A stretch of DNA of 64,000 bases from Sipunculus nudus (taxonomy: Eukaryota; Annelida; Sipuncula; Golfingiida; Sipunculidae): contig CM049316.1 of assembly GCA_026874595.1 (NCBI GenBank), positions 34,975,339 through 35,039,338 of the forward strand, written 5' to 3'. A program made the translations under genes and the position numbers. The notes below the pieces were generated by a model, which had not been told where the DNA came from, did not search any database, and saw only the letters and a list, made by a program, of their open reading frames with translations. Positions 13,216 through 25,900 of the stretch are shown here, in pieces. The first letter of the stretch is position 1. Each line of letters starts with the position of its first letter.

Positions 13216-14554
13216 CCTAAATGAAGTGAAAACAAGTGCTATCTCAATCGGGGCATTGAATTCCTACGGGATTGCGATTTTGTTACATGATCGACACCAC
13301 TTTTATTTAACGAATTAGTTAATGATCTCCTATTGAATGATACATGGCGTCTTATAAAAGGGCGTATACTTTGTGCAGAAAGAATCTCTTTACCGCAAGA
13401 AGAATCAATTATATTTTCGTTAATGACACAATACTGAACATTGTTAAAAGTAGCAATATAACACAATACATACCACAAAGCGGTCTAAGTTAAATTTTCA
13501 CTGAATGAAGGGACACGGGAATTCAATATTCTAAGATACGAAAAAATGTAAACAAATAAAATTATTTCGTTACAGATGTTGCAAAAAAATGATGATGTTT
13601 AATAGTGACGCACAGCCTCTAGGGGAATTTTGTAAAGTAAAGAAAAAGAATTTAAAATAGGATATTGTAAAAATACAACTACGAAACAGAAAAATAAACA
13701 AGGAGAGGTTTCTAATTTCTTACCTAACCTAGAGAGCAGCTATCAAATAATCCCTCAAATAAAATACTACTAACAATGATAACTCATGCTAGACAGGAGT
13801 TGGACATTCACTATATGCGAGAAACAAGGAGTGCTCAAATTAGATCAAGAATTAAATGGAACGAAGACGGGCAAAAACATTATTTGTTTAGAAAAAGGGC
13901 GAGCCTCAAGTAAATTCATTCCGAGTGTAAAAGAAAAAAAAGGAATTTAATTAGCGATCAGTCTGATATACTGCACACTCAGTTCAAATTTTATAGTCTG
14001 CTGTATAGGGCTTCAAAAGCTCCAGATTTCCTAGATTCCTTGGAGGCCTTCAGAAACTTCGCCACGGACATCAATATACCCAGCTTAGGTTTACAAATGA
14101 AAAATAAATATCAAAGGCTCGTAACTTCAACAGAATTTTATACATTCTTCCCAGGAAATGTATTAGATGGAATAAACAGACTGCTTTTTAAATTTCTATA
14201 AAATCCAATAATAAAAAAGCTTTTAAAAACATAAAGTAATGACGTCCGACTATGAAAATTGAGGAAGTAGATTATAATGATTACAGATACGCAACATGCT
14301 CTGCTATTAAAATAGACCAAACTGCAAAGAAAAGAAAGAAATGAAACTTGGGGGGGGGGGGATACTTCTTTCATATTTTACAATTTCGGTCGGAAACTGT
14401 CAGTTTTCCAAAGTTTGGCCTACATAATGATGCTTAGGGAACTTATTTAATAAAATCTACCTTTTATAAACAATTTTATAAGTCTAAATAATTATCGGAT
14501 GTTAATACGTCGGAAAACGGAGTTATATGGAACATCACAATTTTAGCTTATACT
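13216..14554. other. Intergenic, nothing recognised
   Basis: AT-rich sequence with a ten-G run near 14,350. No exon or repeat could be supported. Confidence 0.55.
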
Positions 14555-14979
14555 GGCCATGCACTGTGGCTCAGGGATAGAGCACAGGACTCAAAGCCGG
14601 GAGATCGTGAGTTCGATTCTTAGCCGATGCTGTGAGATTTTTCATATACACGCCCCCACCAAGGGTGAGCGTTCTGCAGGCTTATTGGGAAGGTCGTGCC
14701 AAACGACCGTGATTCACTCAGAAACGAGAGTCCCTATCGGGGGTAAATTGGTGGTATGACACAGCAATGGGGGCGATTCCACACATAGGTGCCGCAGGTG
14801 CAGTAGTCACCGGCGCTGGTTTACACTAGGTTATTAAATGAGAGGAAGCGTGTGTTACTGTCCTGTCACGGAGTCCGAAATTGATTTCGAATCCTGCATA
14901 TATACACATACTAAGTTAAGCTAATGTTAAAAAAATATGGAGGCGGTCACCTCCAACAACAAAAATATTTAAAAAAATA
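14555..14979 (+). mobile_element. tRNA-derived SINE, copy 1, near full length
   Basis: A-box GTGGCTCAGGGATAGAGC and B-box GTTCGATTC with tRNA spacing, a body of about 300 bp, then GGAGGCGGTCACCTCC and an A-rich tail. The body is shared with copies at 18-19.7 kb and 10.1 kb. The tRNA-like head is part of the SINE promoter and not a tRNA gene. Confidence 0.85.
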
Positions 14980-15664
14980 ACTTACAGAATAAAACAGTTA
15001 TTTTTTTTCAAAAATGGATCAAGGCAGGGATTATCACTGTTTCAAGACAAAGTGAGAAATCTCGAAACATTACCGTTTGAATATATCTTTAAAAGGGCTG
15101 AGTCAAAGTCATTAAATATTATTTTGTAGCAACAGCAATAAATAACTACAAAAAATATTTCACAGATGGCGCTACTAGAGGGCCTACTTTTCAGAGATAA
15201 TTTATTCCATGATTGAAATATCTGGCCGTCCTTGTTAAACATACCTCAGGCCCAAAACTTCTGGGATAAGAAATATTTAGCTTTTATATTCACAAAGAGT
15301 TTATGGAAAAACATATATTCATGCAAAACGAACCAAATTACAGGTTCTATGATAGAAAATTTTAAACGATATTTATTCAACAAGAATGCCTATGCAGATT
15401 GATCAGAGGTCCAACGTGGAATACTTTTTTACACTTGCAATAAGTTGCGTCCTCTCTTGAGCAATATGTAGAAAGCTATCTCATCACTGATTAGCAAACG
15501 TATGATTTTAAAGGAAACGCGGGTTATCCAAGGCTGCACAAATAATAACAACGCAGATGAAACACTATCGACAAAGCAATAAAATACCATGAATCATTTT
15601 ATCCTTCCTCCTACCGGAACTCTTAGAATGGCGGAGGTAAAAAGGTAAAATCTGTTGGCCTTTT

Positions 15665-15890
15665 ACACCCGAGCCTAGTGGCTCATCAGATCGGAGCTTA
15701 TCCCGGTTTCTGTAGCGTGAAGCGACTCAAGAGTTAAACTCCTCATGGATGCGAAGCTACTCCATCGCAGGTTACCTTCATGGTATTTACTGGTATTCAT
15801 TTCTACTGCTGGGCTAATCCTTGTTCTTGGCACGGTGGGATTCGATCTAGAGGCCGGTACCTTAACCATTACACCGCCCCGGCCCCTGCC
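15665..15890 (-). mobile_element. tRNA-like SINE of a second family
   Basis: On the minus strand: A-box-like CGGTGTAATGGTTAAG (15,861-15,876), B-box AGATCGAATCCC (15,838-15,849), and a body containing CTGCGATGGAGTAGCTTCGC and CGCTACAGAAACCGGGATAA. Similar dispersed sequences are common in marine invertebrates. Confidence 0.7.
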
Positions 15891-16170
15891 AAGTAAGGAG
15901 AAACGGAAGTAAAATACCCCTTTTATAACGAATGCAGCTTTACATAGAGTATTTTGATAAATATAGAAATGGTTACAAGATATTTTAGGACGAGCACGTA
16001 TATAGATAAATAAATATATGTAAATGAAATATAATATAAAAAATAAATAACTCTCTGTATACGAAATATGAAATATTATTAAATACCTTATAGGAAATGT
16101 GGAATGTGAAAATATTAATATAATTTATATGTAATATATATATAATATATGATGCAATATATGTGTAAAA

Positions 16171-16224
<54 letters not shown>

Positions 16225-18053
16225 TATGAAATGAGAAAAAAAAATTTATATCCTATAAAAAAGACAATTGAGACAAGTGGTCCCGCTATCCGACAGTGCC
16301 TACCCGTTCGGTTTGAGTAGAAACACGTCTTACGGAAGGGAATCTAGATATATTTTGGCGTCCCCCTCCCCCTCTAAATCCGCCCCTAAAACAGTTCGCG
16401 TCATGGATATCCTTGACAGATTAGTGAGCTTCCATCCATAGCCCATACGGATGTTTATGTCATCTAAGTTTAACGACTCCCCGTCTCAGTTGATATAATA
16501 TATACTACATCGGTCAGAAAACCAAGGTCAAACCCAGGGATTGGGTAAAACAGATAAAGAAACTGTGGAGTGACGTGTGAGCATAAATAATCAAAAGGAA
16601 GTGTCAAACAAATAATAATAATTGTCCTCCTGATACTTGAATGGACTTGATTGACATACACATTAAGATAAAAGGGAATCGGAAGAGATGTGTGAATTGG
16701 ATTGACTTAATCTTTGACTGAAATTTAAAATCACAATTCTCCGGAAAATTTCAGTGCATCCGCCAGAAAAAGAACTTGTAAAAATTATATAGGTTTGTCT
16801 TTATGTAAAGTGTCTCTAGATGATAATGGCTCAGTGTTGTTTTAGTGACTGTTAAAATGTGCTATATTTGCAAAATTTTAATGTTTCACCTTTTTTTATA
16901 AATGCAAAGGCATTACACATATATCCGTTGGCCAAGCCTATATTATACTTTAGTGAAAAGGTTATATTATACTTTAAGCTAAATAATGGGTGTTATGGGT
17001 ATATTATTACGACATTAAATGTTCCGCTATAAAAAAAGTTTTCAAAGATATTGCACTGTGAGGTGGCCTGACCCCCCCCCCCCAAAAAAAATAAAATAAA
17101 TGAATAAAAATGTCCTCAGATCTTCAGATTGCAGCCTTCAATATGACCACCTTTGTACTAGTCATGTGTAAAAAACAGCCTTCTTCTTCGACATGAACTT
17201 TTTTATGTATTTATTTTTTGATAATTACCCTCACCTTCCACGGGGAATATTGCAATGGGTCATTCCGTATATGTATGATTCACTGCTTGTGTGTTTGTCT
17301 GTCTGTATGTCCGGACCTGCAACAAAACATACAGCGCCTTTTCACTTGAAACTTTTGTACGAGGTAGGTCTCTGTCATATCTCAGCCCTGCCTAAGATGA
17401 TCCGGATTTTGGATCAAGATTCTTGAATTCAAAGGGTAAAAAAATTGAAGTTAACTCATCACTTCCTAGATGGCAGCATGTCGAGTGGCAGGAATCAAGT
17501 CTTAACCGTTGCATCGACTAGGCCAATCTAATGCTACTGTTGCCTTCTGGGCCACACTTGACGGTGAATCAAGTTTTTACCTACAACTGAACCAAAAGAA
17601 TACCTAGAACTGAACGAGCTGAATAACGCAAATAAAAATGCAAACGTTGAAGGATCAAAACCACTAAGTCTAGGACTATTTGACCTTGAACCTATTGGCT
17701 AATTAAAAAGAATACGGATATAAAGAGTAAAGCTAAGAACTCTTGCGATCGAGCGCTCTGGATAGTGGAATCTTGAGATCCCCGCCGCGTATATAGGAGC
17801 CGATTAAAGTATAGCTAATGGAAGCTTTTAACTATGAGGCCTTTAAAGGCAACCGATAAAAAGAAAATTAGAAGAGATAGATATGAGACATCAAATTATG
17901 ACTGATGCACCATTCAGGCCACACGGACTAAATATCGTTTAGATTTAATCGATTAATATGTCAGCTCCTGCAGGATCACGTGGCCCTCATGCAAAGTTAC
18001 CGTTGTTGACTTCCTGTCAGAGATAGTTGCATTTCAAGCCGGCGTGGTAAAAT
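15891..18053. other. Intergenic with microsatellites
   Basis: Besides the AT run, there is a poly-C/poly-A junction near 17,073 and a CTGTCTGTATGTCCGGAC stretch near 17,300 that recalls repeat ends. No gene was seen. Confidence 0.5.
16174..16217. repeat. AT microsatellite
   Basis: Uninterrupted TA dinucleotides, about 22 units. The open frame over it on the minus strand is an artefact. Confidence 0.95.
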
Positions 18054-18229
18054 ATATCGGCATCTGTGGCTCATGGGTAAAGCACTGGACTTAAATTTGG
18101 GAGATCGTGTGTTCGAATCTTAGCCGAGTCATGAGATTGTTCACTTTAAGAAGAGTGCGGACTTTGGTGGTCCTTTCATGACCCAGCAATATGGACATTA
18201 GGCCTACCCACTGAGGACCCGTAAGCTCG
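18054..18229 (+). mobile_element. tRNA-derived SINE, copy 2, 5' part
   Basis: tRNA-like head with A-box GTGGCTCATGGGTAAAGC and B-box GTTCGAATC, then the family body. It is interrupted at 18,230 and resumes at 19,521. Confidence 0.8.
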
Positions 18230-18336
18230 GCATACACGTTGCGACGCGACCCGACTCAACTCAACTGGGCCCAACTGCAGTGGCGTCAATTTTTCTCCAA
18301 GGGGGGGGGGGGGGGGATGAGTTTGTATATATATAT

Positions 18337-18375
<39 letters not shown>

Positions 18376-18429
18376 CAGTGACACATATATATATACTTTT
18401 TTTCAGCGTCTCTGAGTGTCATATTCAAC

Positions 18430-18475
<46 letters not shown>

Positions 18476-19520
18476 AAATATATATATATGTATATATTAT
18501 ATTTATTATATGTATATATATAATTGTTATATATATAAACTCAATCATATTTCAGATAATTATAATGTTTTAGAAAATAAGTGGATTCGTTAATTCTAAG
18601 CAATGTTTAGATATAACATTTTTAGTAAATGGATCCAAAGTCTTTGATTCTATTTATTTATTAATTTCATTTGCAATATTATAATATTATTCTCTGAAAA
18701 GGGGGGGGGGGGATGATAACATTGACCATCCCCCCTTGCCAAAAAGTGGGGGGTATATATACCCCCCATCCCCCCTATATTGACGCCCCTGCCCAACTGA
18801 ACAGGTTTCCTCAAGTTTTCTACAGTTTTTTTCCAGTTTTTGACCTGGCAGACTGACGAAAACTTGGGAGCATACACATAACGACCCGACTCAACTCAAC
18901 TGGATCGACGGCAGAGGCGGTACATTCAAATCAACAAAAATGGAGACAAGCTTGTGACTTATGAAAGCAAAGTCATTAATACATCATTACATGTCATTTT
19001 ATTTATCAGTATACATATATGTATCTATATCTGGCCCTTTCAATTCTTCCCAAAGCAAAGCTGAATGATTTTAGTTTGATATAATTTTTAAGTCTATAAA
19101 ATTGTATTCGATGTCCTGTGATTTACACTATATATTCTACATCCATGAGCATGAAGCATACTGATATTATACTGCTATTGTACTGGTGACATTGGCTATA
19201 CAGATTTATTCATATATAAGTGCTCATGTAATGTAATGTTGTCTTTCTCTGCGCCATATGATTTTGGCCCAGAAGATCACATGACCGAGGTACTCATGTG
19301 ATCAGAGACGTAGCTGTGATTGGTTGCTGACTGTGCTTCTGAACGACGCGACTCAACTTGACACGATTTTTTCTGACACTGCCAGAAACCAAAAACTGCC
19401 GCCGACTGGTGCCGACTCTGGTTGAGTCGGGTCGTTTTTGCGCATACACATTGCGACGCGACTCAACTCAACTAAACAGTTTTTGACCTGTTGAGTTGAG
19501 TCGGGTCGCAACGTGTATGC
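18230..19520. mobile_element. Inverted-repeat element cluster inserted in a SINE
   Basis: Outer ends GCATACACGTTGCGAC (left) and its complement at 19,505-19,520, each followed inward by CCGACTCAACTCAAC. Inner copies of the same end occur at 18,870 and 19,442, so two or three related units appear stacked. The hAT-like MITE lies inside the first. No coding sequence was seen. The superfamily is unclear. Confidence 0.65.
18278..18791. mobile_element. hAT-like MITE with 8-bp target duplication
   Basis: Terminal inverted repeats CAGTGGCGTCAAT and CAGGGGCGTCAAT (inverted at the right end). The 8-bp sequence CCCAACTG occurs directly at both sides (18,270-18,277 and 18,792-18,799). Eight-bp duplication with CAG-starting ends is the hAT pattern. 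The inside is G-runs and AT microsatellite with no transposase. Confidence 0.82.
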
Positions 19521-19697
19521 GGCCTGAAGGTGCAGTATTCACCGGGATTTGTAAACACCAGGATAGTAACATAAGAAGAAGAGTGCATGTAATACTGCCC
19601 TGACACGTTCTACTAAATAGGAATGGAATTCTGCAGATATACATATCCTTAGTTAAGGTAGCAAAGATACTCCATGTTATTACAGGCGGTTACTTTA
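19521..19697 (+). mobile_element. tRNA-derived SINE, copy 2, 3' part
   Basis: GAAGGTGCAGTATTCACCGG through AGGCGGTTACTT matches the 3' half of copy 1 (14,795-14,958), showing that the material between was inserted into a SINE. Confidence 0.78.
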
Positions 19698-20027
19698 TAT
19701 ATATATATATCGATTGTATCGTTATCAATAATAATTTATATTTAATCTGTTAGATTATTGATTGCGCGGATCACTGACACGCGTGTCACACAGAGTCACT
19801 TAATATTAAATTACCTTTAAGTTTAAGATATCTGTTGGATTTAATCTAGCTATAACTAGATTCAGCTGTTATATCTCGTTCTTACAGTTTCAGTTGAAGT
19901 CTTCCAGGGTTAAATCCATCCTATCTCTGTTTCATGCAGACGAATTGAAAAATTGATTGAAAGTTGTCTTTCGATATTTTTAACAGGTCGCATGAGCAAT
20001 TTTATGTTTTGGTATGACGCTATGTAA

Positions 20028-20114
20028 ATTATTATTATTATTCATTATTATTAGTTATTATTATTATTTCTACTGTTTCTATTAATATTATTATTATTAT
20101 TTATTATTATTAGG
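20028..20114 (+). repeat. ATT microsatellite, interrupted
   Basis: TTA/ATT trinucleotides with short interruptions. Confidence 0.85.
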
Positions 20115-20164
20115 GCCCCGCTTGAAAAGCCATGCCCTATGATGATCACCTTATCAGTCCGTCC

Positions 20165-21010
20165 GTCCATTGCGTCAGTGACGCTTTCTTTCCTGCCCAG
20201 TATCTCAAACGGAATACCTTTGGTCTCTCACAAATTTACAGGGATAATTGGTGCTTATGAGGACTCAATCCCTATTGAAATACGGACCTGCTAAGATACC
20301 AACATAACCACCAGAGCACAACCAGTGATTTTCCTTCGGGCGCAATATCTCAACAAGAACATGATTGATATTTCTCATATTCACATGGATCATTTGAGCC
20401 TGTGAGAGCTTCATATAATATATGGAATAACAGACCTGTCCGAATTTCAATATGGCTGCCAGAGCACAACGGTGATTTAGTTTTGCGTGAAATATCTGAA
20501 GAGGAGTCTGCCTGGTCTTTCTCAACTTCAAAGGGATGATTGCATGGTTCCCATGAGAGCCCGAGCCCTATGGAATTAAAGACCAACTAGAAATCCAATA
20601 TGGCTGCCAGAGCATAATCGACGATTTCCTTTCGTGTGTATTATCTAAGGGAAAATACATTTGATCTTTCTCAAATTCACAGGGATCACTGGTGCCTATG
20701 AGTGCTCTAGCATCATTGAATAACAGATCCCTTCCAAAAAAAAACTACTAAAGCATACAGAGCATAATCGGTGATTTTCTTGTTCATGTATTATCTAAAA
20801 TTTAATACTTCGTTCTAAAAATTCACAGGGATGGTTGGTATTTATAAGGCCTCCAGCCTTAAGCATGATATGGGGACCACAAAACAATTCAGAGCACAGT
20901 ATTTCAGAGATAGGCTAATTTATGTTCCACCATTCTCAAATTGCCGGGGGCAACTGGAGAGGACTCTAGCTGTATTGATTTACAGACCATCCTAATATTC
21001 AGTTTTCTTT
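20165..21010 (+). repeat. 147-bp tandem array, about six units
   Basis: A marker block (ACAGGGAT or similar) recurs at 20,239, 20,384, 20,531, 20,679, 20,826 and 20,945. Units also share TCAATATGGCTGCCAGAGCA and GTGATTTTC. Units are diverged, so the array is old. Short frames inside are not genes. Confidence 0.75.
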
Positions 21011-21363
21011 TATGAATATTTTACTGAGCATTGACACCCGTAGGGGATCAGTGCTTTTAAAATTCACATTCCTGCTAAATCCGATATGGCTGCCAGGAAA
21101 ATATTTTAAAAACCTCAGGGAATTTTATTATTATTACAAAATAAACGTTCATTAAAGATTGTAGGATAAATGAATACCAATTGTCCAGCGTCCCTAACAC
21201 GTGGATTAGAAGGCGGGCTTGATACATTTCTCAGCATGAATATATATTTTTTTTTTTTTTTTTTACATTTCCTTTCCGCATGTTATAACAATAAAGGTTC
21301 CTCTTCAGCGGGATCATGTAATAAAGATTACCGGGAGCACAAAATGTCACGTCAACATAAAAC

Positions 21364-22318
21364 ATGGAAGATAGAAACAAATGCAATGAACTAGCAGGTG
21401 AGTACCCTGCTGAAGTTAGAAAAAAAGTCACGTAAGCCTTGCAATGACTTGGTGATAGACCAAAAACCTTCTTAATAAAAAGGACGCGCCATATTTTTCG
21501 CAGAAAAATGTAGGACTTTTCATAATACCAAGCAGCCCTGGGTGCTATTCAGTTCGGCGTATGAGTATCACTATGTCACAGCATATTTTAACATCGGCAT
21601 CTTTCACAACTACAGTACATGTAATCCGTCCTACATTGAGTTACACAGGAAATCGCCATTAATGTTCGGGCAGAATATTTAACCGAGTATACAGGTGTGG
21701 ATTTAAAGGGGGTGCAGGGGGCGCTTGTTCCCTCTTTTTCAGCCAAAACAACTTGGTAAAAGAAAAATAATACTGGCTTAAAACACCGAAAAGCAAAAGC
21801 GCTTTGGCGTCTGCTGCCGTCCCTATAGGCTACTGTTGCATGTGAGTGTTATTGTATTAAGTCTGATATTACTCCCCGCATATTGTTTACCTGTGCCAGG
21901 CAGCTAATGCCCGTCTCCTGTTTCTTTTTTTTTTTATAAAATCCTGTATCCGCCCTTGGTATATATTTAAAATGTCCATTGAATATTTTCTCGAGTATAA
22001 AATCTCCAACCCTGTCACTTTGCATCAACCACTTTTTTTTCTAATATCCTGTATCCGTGCTTGGTATATTTTAAAAATGTCCATTGGATACTTTCTCTAG
22101 TCTAAAATCTCCATTTCTGTCATTTTGCATCAACCTTAAAAATTTTGCTACCACTAATCCATTCGAAGACTGCTCGAGGCTCCAGTTTTAAACCTTTTAA
22201 ATCAAGCTTTCTTTTACATGTTATGTCTTACAGAGGCACATGAAAAGCGTCCCGTAAATGGGATGAAACGAAACAAATTCACCAGTGAACAGACAAAGAT
22301 AGTCGAAAAACTGCAAAT
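21364..22318 (+). CDS. Possible 5' exons of an unknown gene (weak)
   Basis: Exon A 21,364-21,397 starts ATG after an in-frame TAA, encodes MEDRNKCNELA and ends at a consensus donor gtgagt, phase 1. Exon B 22,234-22,318 follows a ttacag acceptor, joins in phase, encodes EAHEKRPVNGMKRNKFTSEQ then TKIVEKLQ, and ends at gtaaga. The KRNKFTSEQTKIVEKL part recalls the first helix of a homeodomain, but the usual aromatic residue is missing and I found no later exon with a WF-NRR helix. It may be chance. MITE-like and duplicated sequence lie in the supposed intron. Confidence 0.25.
21692..21957. repeat. Possible MITE with CAGGNGNGGAT ends
   Basis: ACAGGTGTGGATTTAAAGGG at left and, inverted, CCAAGGGCGGATACAGGAT at right, flanked by TA-rich sequence. 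The inverted match is imperfect. Confidence 0.4.
21939..22136 (+). repeat. Tandem duplication of about 97 bp
   Basis: ATCCTGTATCCGCCCTTGGT (21,942) and ATCCTGTATCCGTGCTTGGT (22,046) each precede ATGTCCATTGRATA, AAAATCTCCA and TTTTGCATCAACC or its near match. The first unit overlaps the right end of the possible MITE. Confidence 0.75.
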
Positions 22319-22829
22319 GTAAGAAACTAAAATGAACACAGCGCTGAATTTAATGGGCTCCCGATCACGATTACGAGACTTGAGGGGAATTCCAAATACT
22401 GTTACACAAGGCGCCATTGACTCTCTCGCCCATGACATTTTGCTTTGACATTTTGCCCCAAGGACACTGTTGACGCACAATGTCCTGGAAGAGGGGTAAT
22501 TCAAGCCTCAGTCCGACGGTATGTAAATGGCACTCAAGACTGTACTTTTAACACATCCATTCATGTAATCTATGATATAAAAGGTGTAGCAGCGGGGGAA
22601 ATATAAAATCTAGAGAAGAACCTCATGTGAGCCCGGACATCGCTGGGTGTCATCTGTATTGAACTACAGTTCGTATCTCTTAACCTTGAGGAGACAGGAG
22701 ACAACGGGAGTCTCCCTTACTATAATAAAACAAAGGCTGCGTATACGAGAAGGTATACAAGACCAGGGGCGGGTTAATATAAAGGGGGCCGGGAAAGGAA
22801 TCTTTCTGGGATAGAGAATACTGAGGTTG

Positions 22830-22834
<5 letters not shown>

Positions 22835-22917
<83 letters not shown>
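22835..22917. repeat. AT microsatellite, about 41 units
   Basis: Uninterrupted AT dinucleotides. A minus-strand frame reading Tyr-Ile repeats is an artefact. Confidence 0.95.
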
Positions 22918-22918
<1 letters not shown>

Positions 22919-25900
22919 GTGTATGTACCAATTATTTTATATGCGCGCAAAAAGTGTTTATTATATTTAATAGCAATCGTTTTTCTATTGACGTATGAAA
23001 CTAAATACATAAATATAACGTACATCATTTGAAAGTGAGGCAACAGTATATATGCAATCTATGTAGATATCACGTATAATTCACGGAGATTTCAATTTCG
23101 CGATCGCTTTCCTTTCGCGAAATTTAAACCCTCGCGAACAAAAAGCCAACCACATTTATGTATACCGAAAAACGGGCGCCATTTACCCCTGGTGGCGTTT
23201 TTATATACATTCTGCCTGCGAGCGTTACGTAAGTATGTACTGGTAGGCACACTTGCCTACCTATGCCAGATTTGCTAACCTGTGCCAGACTTGCCAACTA
23301 GGCCTCCCCCCTCCTGAGATTCTGTATCCTCCCCTGATGACGGTGGCTCTGTCCTCGGATGGGTTTCTTTATCGGCAAGCCATTACACGGAATGTCGCAT
23401 GAAGAACAAAGCACGCTGTTTCATCAACACTCAAGGGTGATCTATGAATTCCAGGGGACCATATTCTGCAAGACCCCGGATCCTGAAGGTCTTGTGTTCC
23501 ATAAATTTTATGTAAGGATTTCCAATATATTATCGTTTTTTACATATTCAGTTTTCTGAAGGTTTTTATTTTGCCCAAATGACAACCTTTTACATAGTTT
23601 AGATGGGAGATACATTCTCAATATACATCGATATACCATAATATATATCTAAAGGATTACCTCTAAATTGTTGATTTTTGAGCATTCATTTCTCTGAGTT
23701 TATCCCCGGAATTAATATTGTTTTCATATTTCTAAGCGCCGGTTTCATGCAGTTTAGACTCCACTACTTAACTGATATATTGGTTCGCTGGTATATGCAA
23801 TATACTATAGGGAAAAGATTTCTAATAAGAAAATGATAAACTTAAACGAGAGTAAATATGGTTTGCAAAAAATATCAAATCAGGAAAGAAACGGATGGGA
23901 GTTAAATATAATTATTAATATATGGGAATCGCGGAGCGTAAATACATTTTCTTGGGGTCTTGGATTCCCTGACCCTTTTGTTTAAAGAAGGCATACTGCA
24001 TTACCTGAGAGCATTTACGACTACGCTTTTTTCTGATTCATGGTGGCCTGTTTGGATAGATCAGACACAATACTAAAAAGAAGCACGTTCCATTCATCTA
24101 GCGACACCTATTGACTAATATAATTACCGAGTGATCGGGAGATTGTATTTGTCAATGAAAGGTCATATTTGGTCACATATCTCTATATCATATAGAGAAG
24201 CCATACCTTATAGTTAACATGGAAGTTCCTGTGCAAACATGGATTGCCTCCGTGACCGCATCACACAAAACCCATGGTGTCCGCTCATTCGACCAAAGCA
24301 CAGCAGACGACCATGACGCGAATTAATATAATATACTGTAAATTCGTATCTCGATTGAAAAGTTAGAGGCTCCCGCTATTTTAAACCTCCCAGATTTCTT
24401 ATATCGACTTTCGTAAAATGTTTCTATTTTAAGCTGGGGGGGGGGGGGGGGTAGAGACCCTGCTTCATCAGGCAGTATAACAAGGCAGTTGAACAAAGTA
24501 AGGAAAATCACTTACGCTACCTTAACGTACTGAGCAAAACAATATGTTGCCATTTTCAAGTCAGCGGGTTTAAAATGTGAGAACCTCATCGAGTATCAGA
24601 ACATATGCAAATAAAGGGTTAAAAAACGCTGCATAATTTCTTGTTTATACAGTAGGATTTGGTTTGACCATTGTGTAGTTACGTTTTGTTGCATTTGAGT
24701 AGACATTATGATTTTGGCGACATCAGCTGTGAGCTTGTTCATGGTTCACGAAATAGCCTTAACTTGGCCGGAGCCTTGTTTTTAGGAAGATGATTGCCAG
24801 TCCTATTCTGTATAACACTGGTGCCTTATCTGCACTGCTGAATGAAAAATCTTATACTGGACCTAACAAATTGTAATCCATGTACACACCATAATATTTT
24901 AGTCTCAGGTCAATCTAAAAATCTCACAAAAGTAAAAATATGTTATATCCCTTTATTTGGAATGCTATGCATGTATATTTCTATATATGACTTATGTGGA
25001 ATAGTGTAATTTAAAATTTTGTGAAAATACACCATCCTATCATATAAAATTTAAATACAAGTAAATGACATTACACCCAAATCATAATATTAAAATATGT
25101 CACATTTGAAATATGCTATAAAATATACAAAACTCTCCATTCCCATCACCCACCTTATTATTTCCCAGTCAAGAACTCAATGCCCATTATCACATGCAAC
25201 TGTTTGTTGAAATTGTATCTGAACGGAGGTTCATATAATTAGAAAAAGAATTAACAGCACTGGATCCATCACAGATTATTCTGGGATTCAAGAATAAAAA
25301 ACAGTTTAGCTATAATTATCAAGGATGTTTGGTATCTGTGCCATACATGGAAGGAGGGTCATATACGAAAATATGACAATGAATTTTCTAAATAAAACGA
25401 TACAAAAAATCGAAAAGCACTCAAAGAGCGCAGACCTCTGGAAAGGCAACTCATTACCCTCATATAGCAGTGTGAGAATGCAGCACTTTTCCTTAAAATA
25501 AATCTGGGATCCAGATAGTGATTCAGATCATCTAAAAATTTAATTAAGTATTCCTTTTATCATTCCTATGCTATCTTGAAAAATTTCTACACAATCCATT
25601 CATAACTTTTTGAGTAATGTTGCTAACAAACAAACAAACGCAGGCAAAAGCATAAACACCACCCCTTAGCGGTGGGTAACAACCCAAAAGATAACATGTA
25701 ATCTATTATCATGATATGGAGAAAATATATCTCATATATTATCTGTTGTGATCCTGATATATTTGACTTATAAACAAAATGGTCTAATATCAAACCTGGA
25801 AAAAATATCAAATTAACAAGAATATCAAAAACATGGGGCACAATAACATATACATGTATACCCATGTGTAAGCTAGAAAATGCTAGCAACCTGGTCAACT

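Noticed and set aside
14555-14630. tRNA gene
   Set aside because: A- and B-box are present, but the sequence continues into a repeated SINE body and the cloverleaf is not complete. The same holds at 18,054, 15,838 and 8,815.
20165-21010. CRISPR-like spaced repeats
   Set aside because: Units are long, diverged and without constant short repeats; the window is animal DNA.
22774-23043. 89-codon minus-strand frame with a Tyr-Ile repeat
   Set aside because: It is produced by the AT microsatellite.
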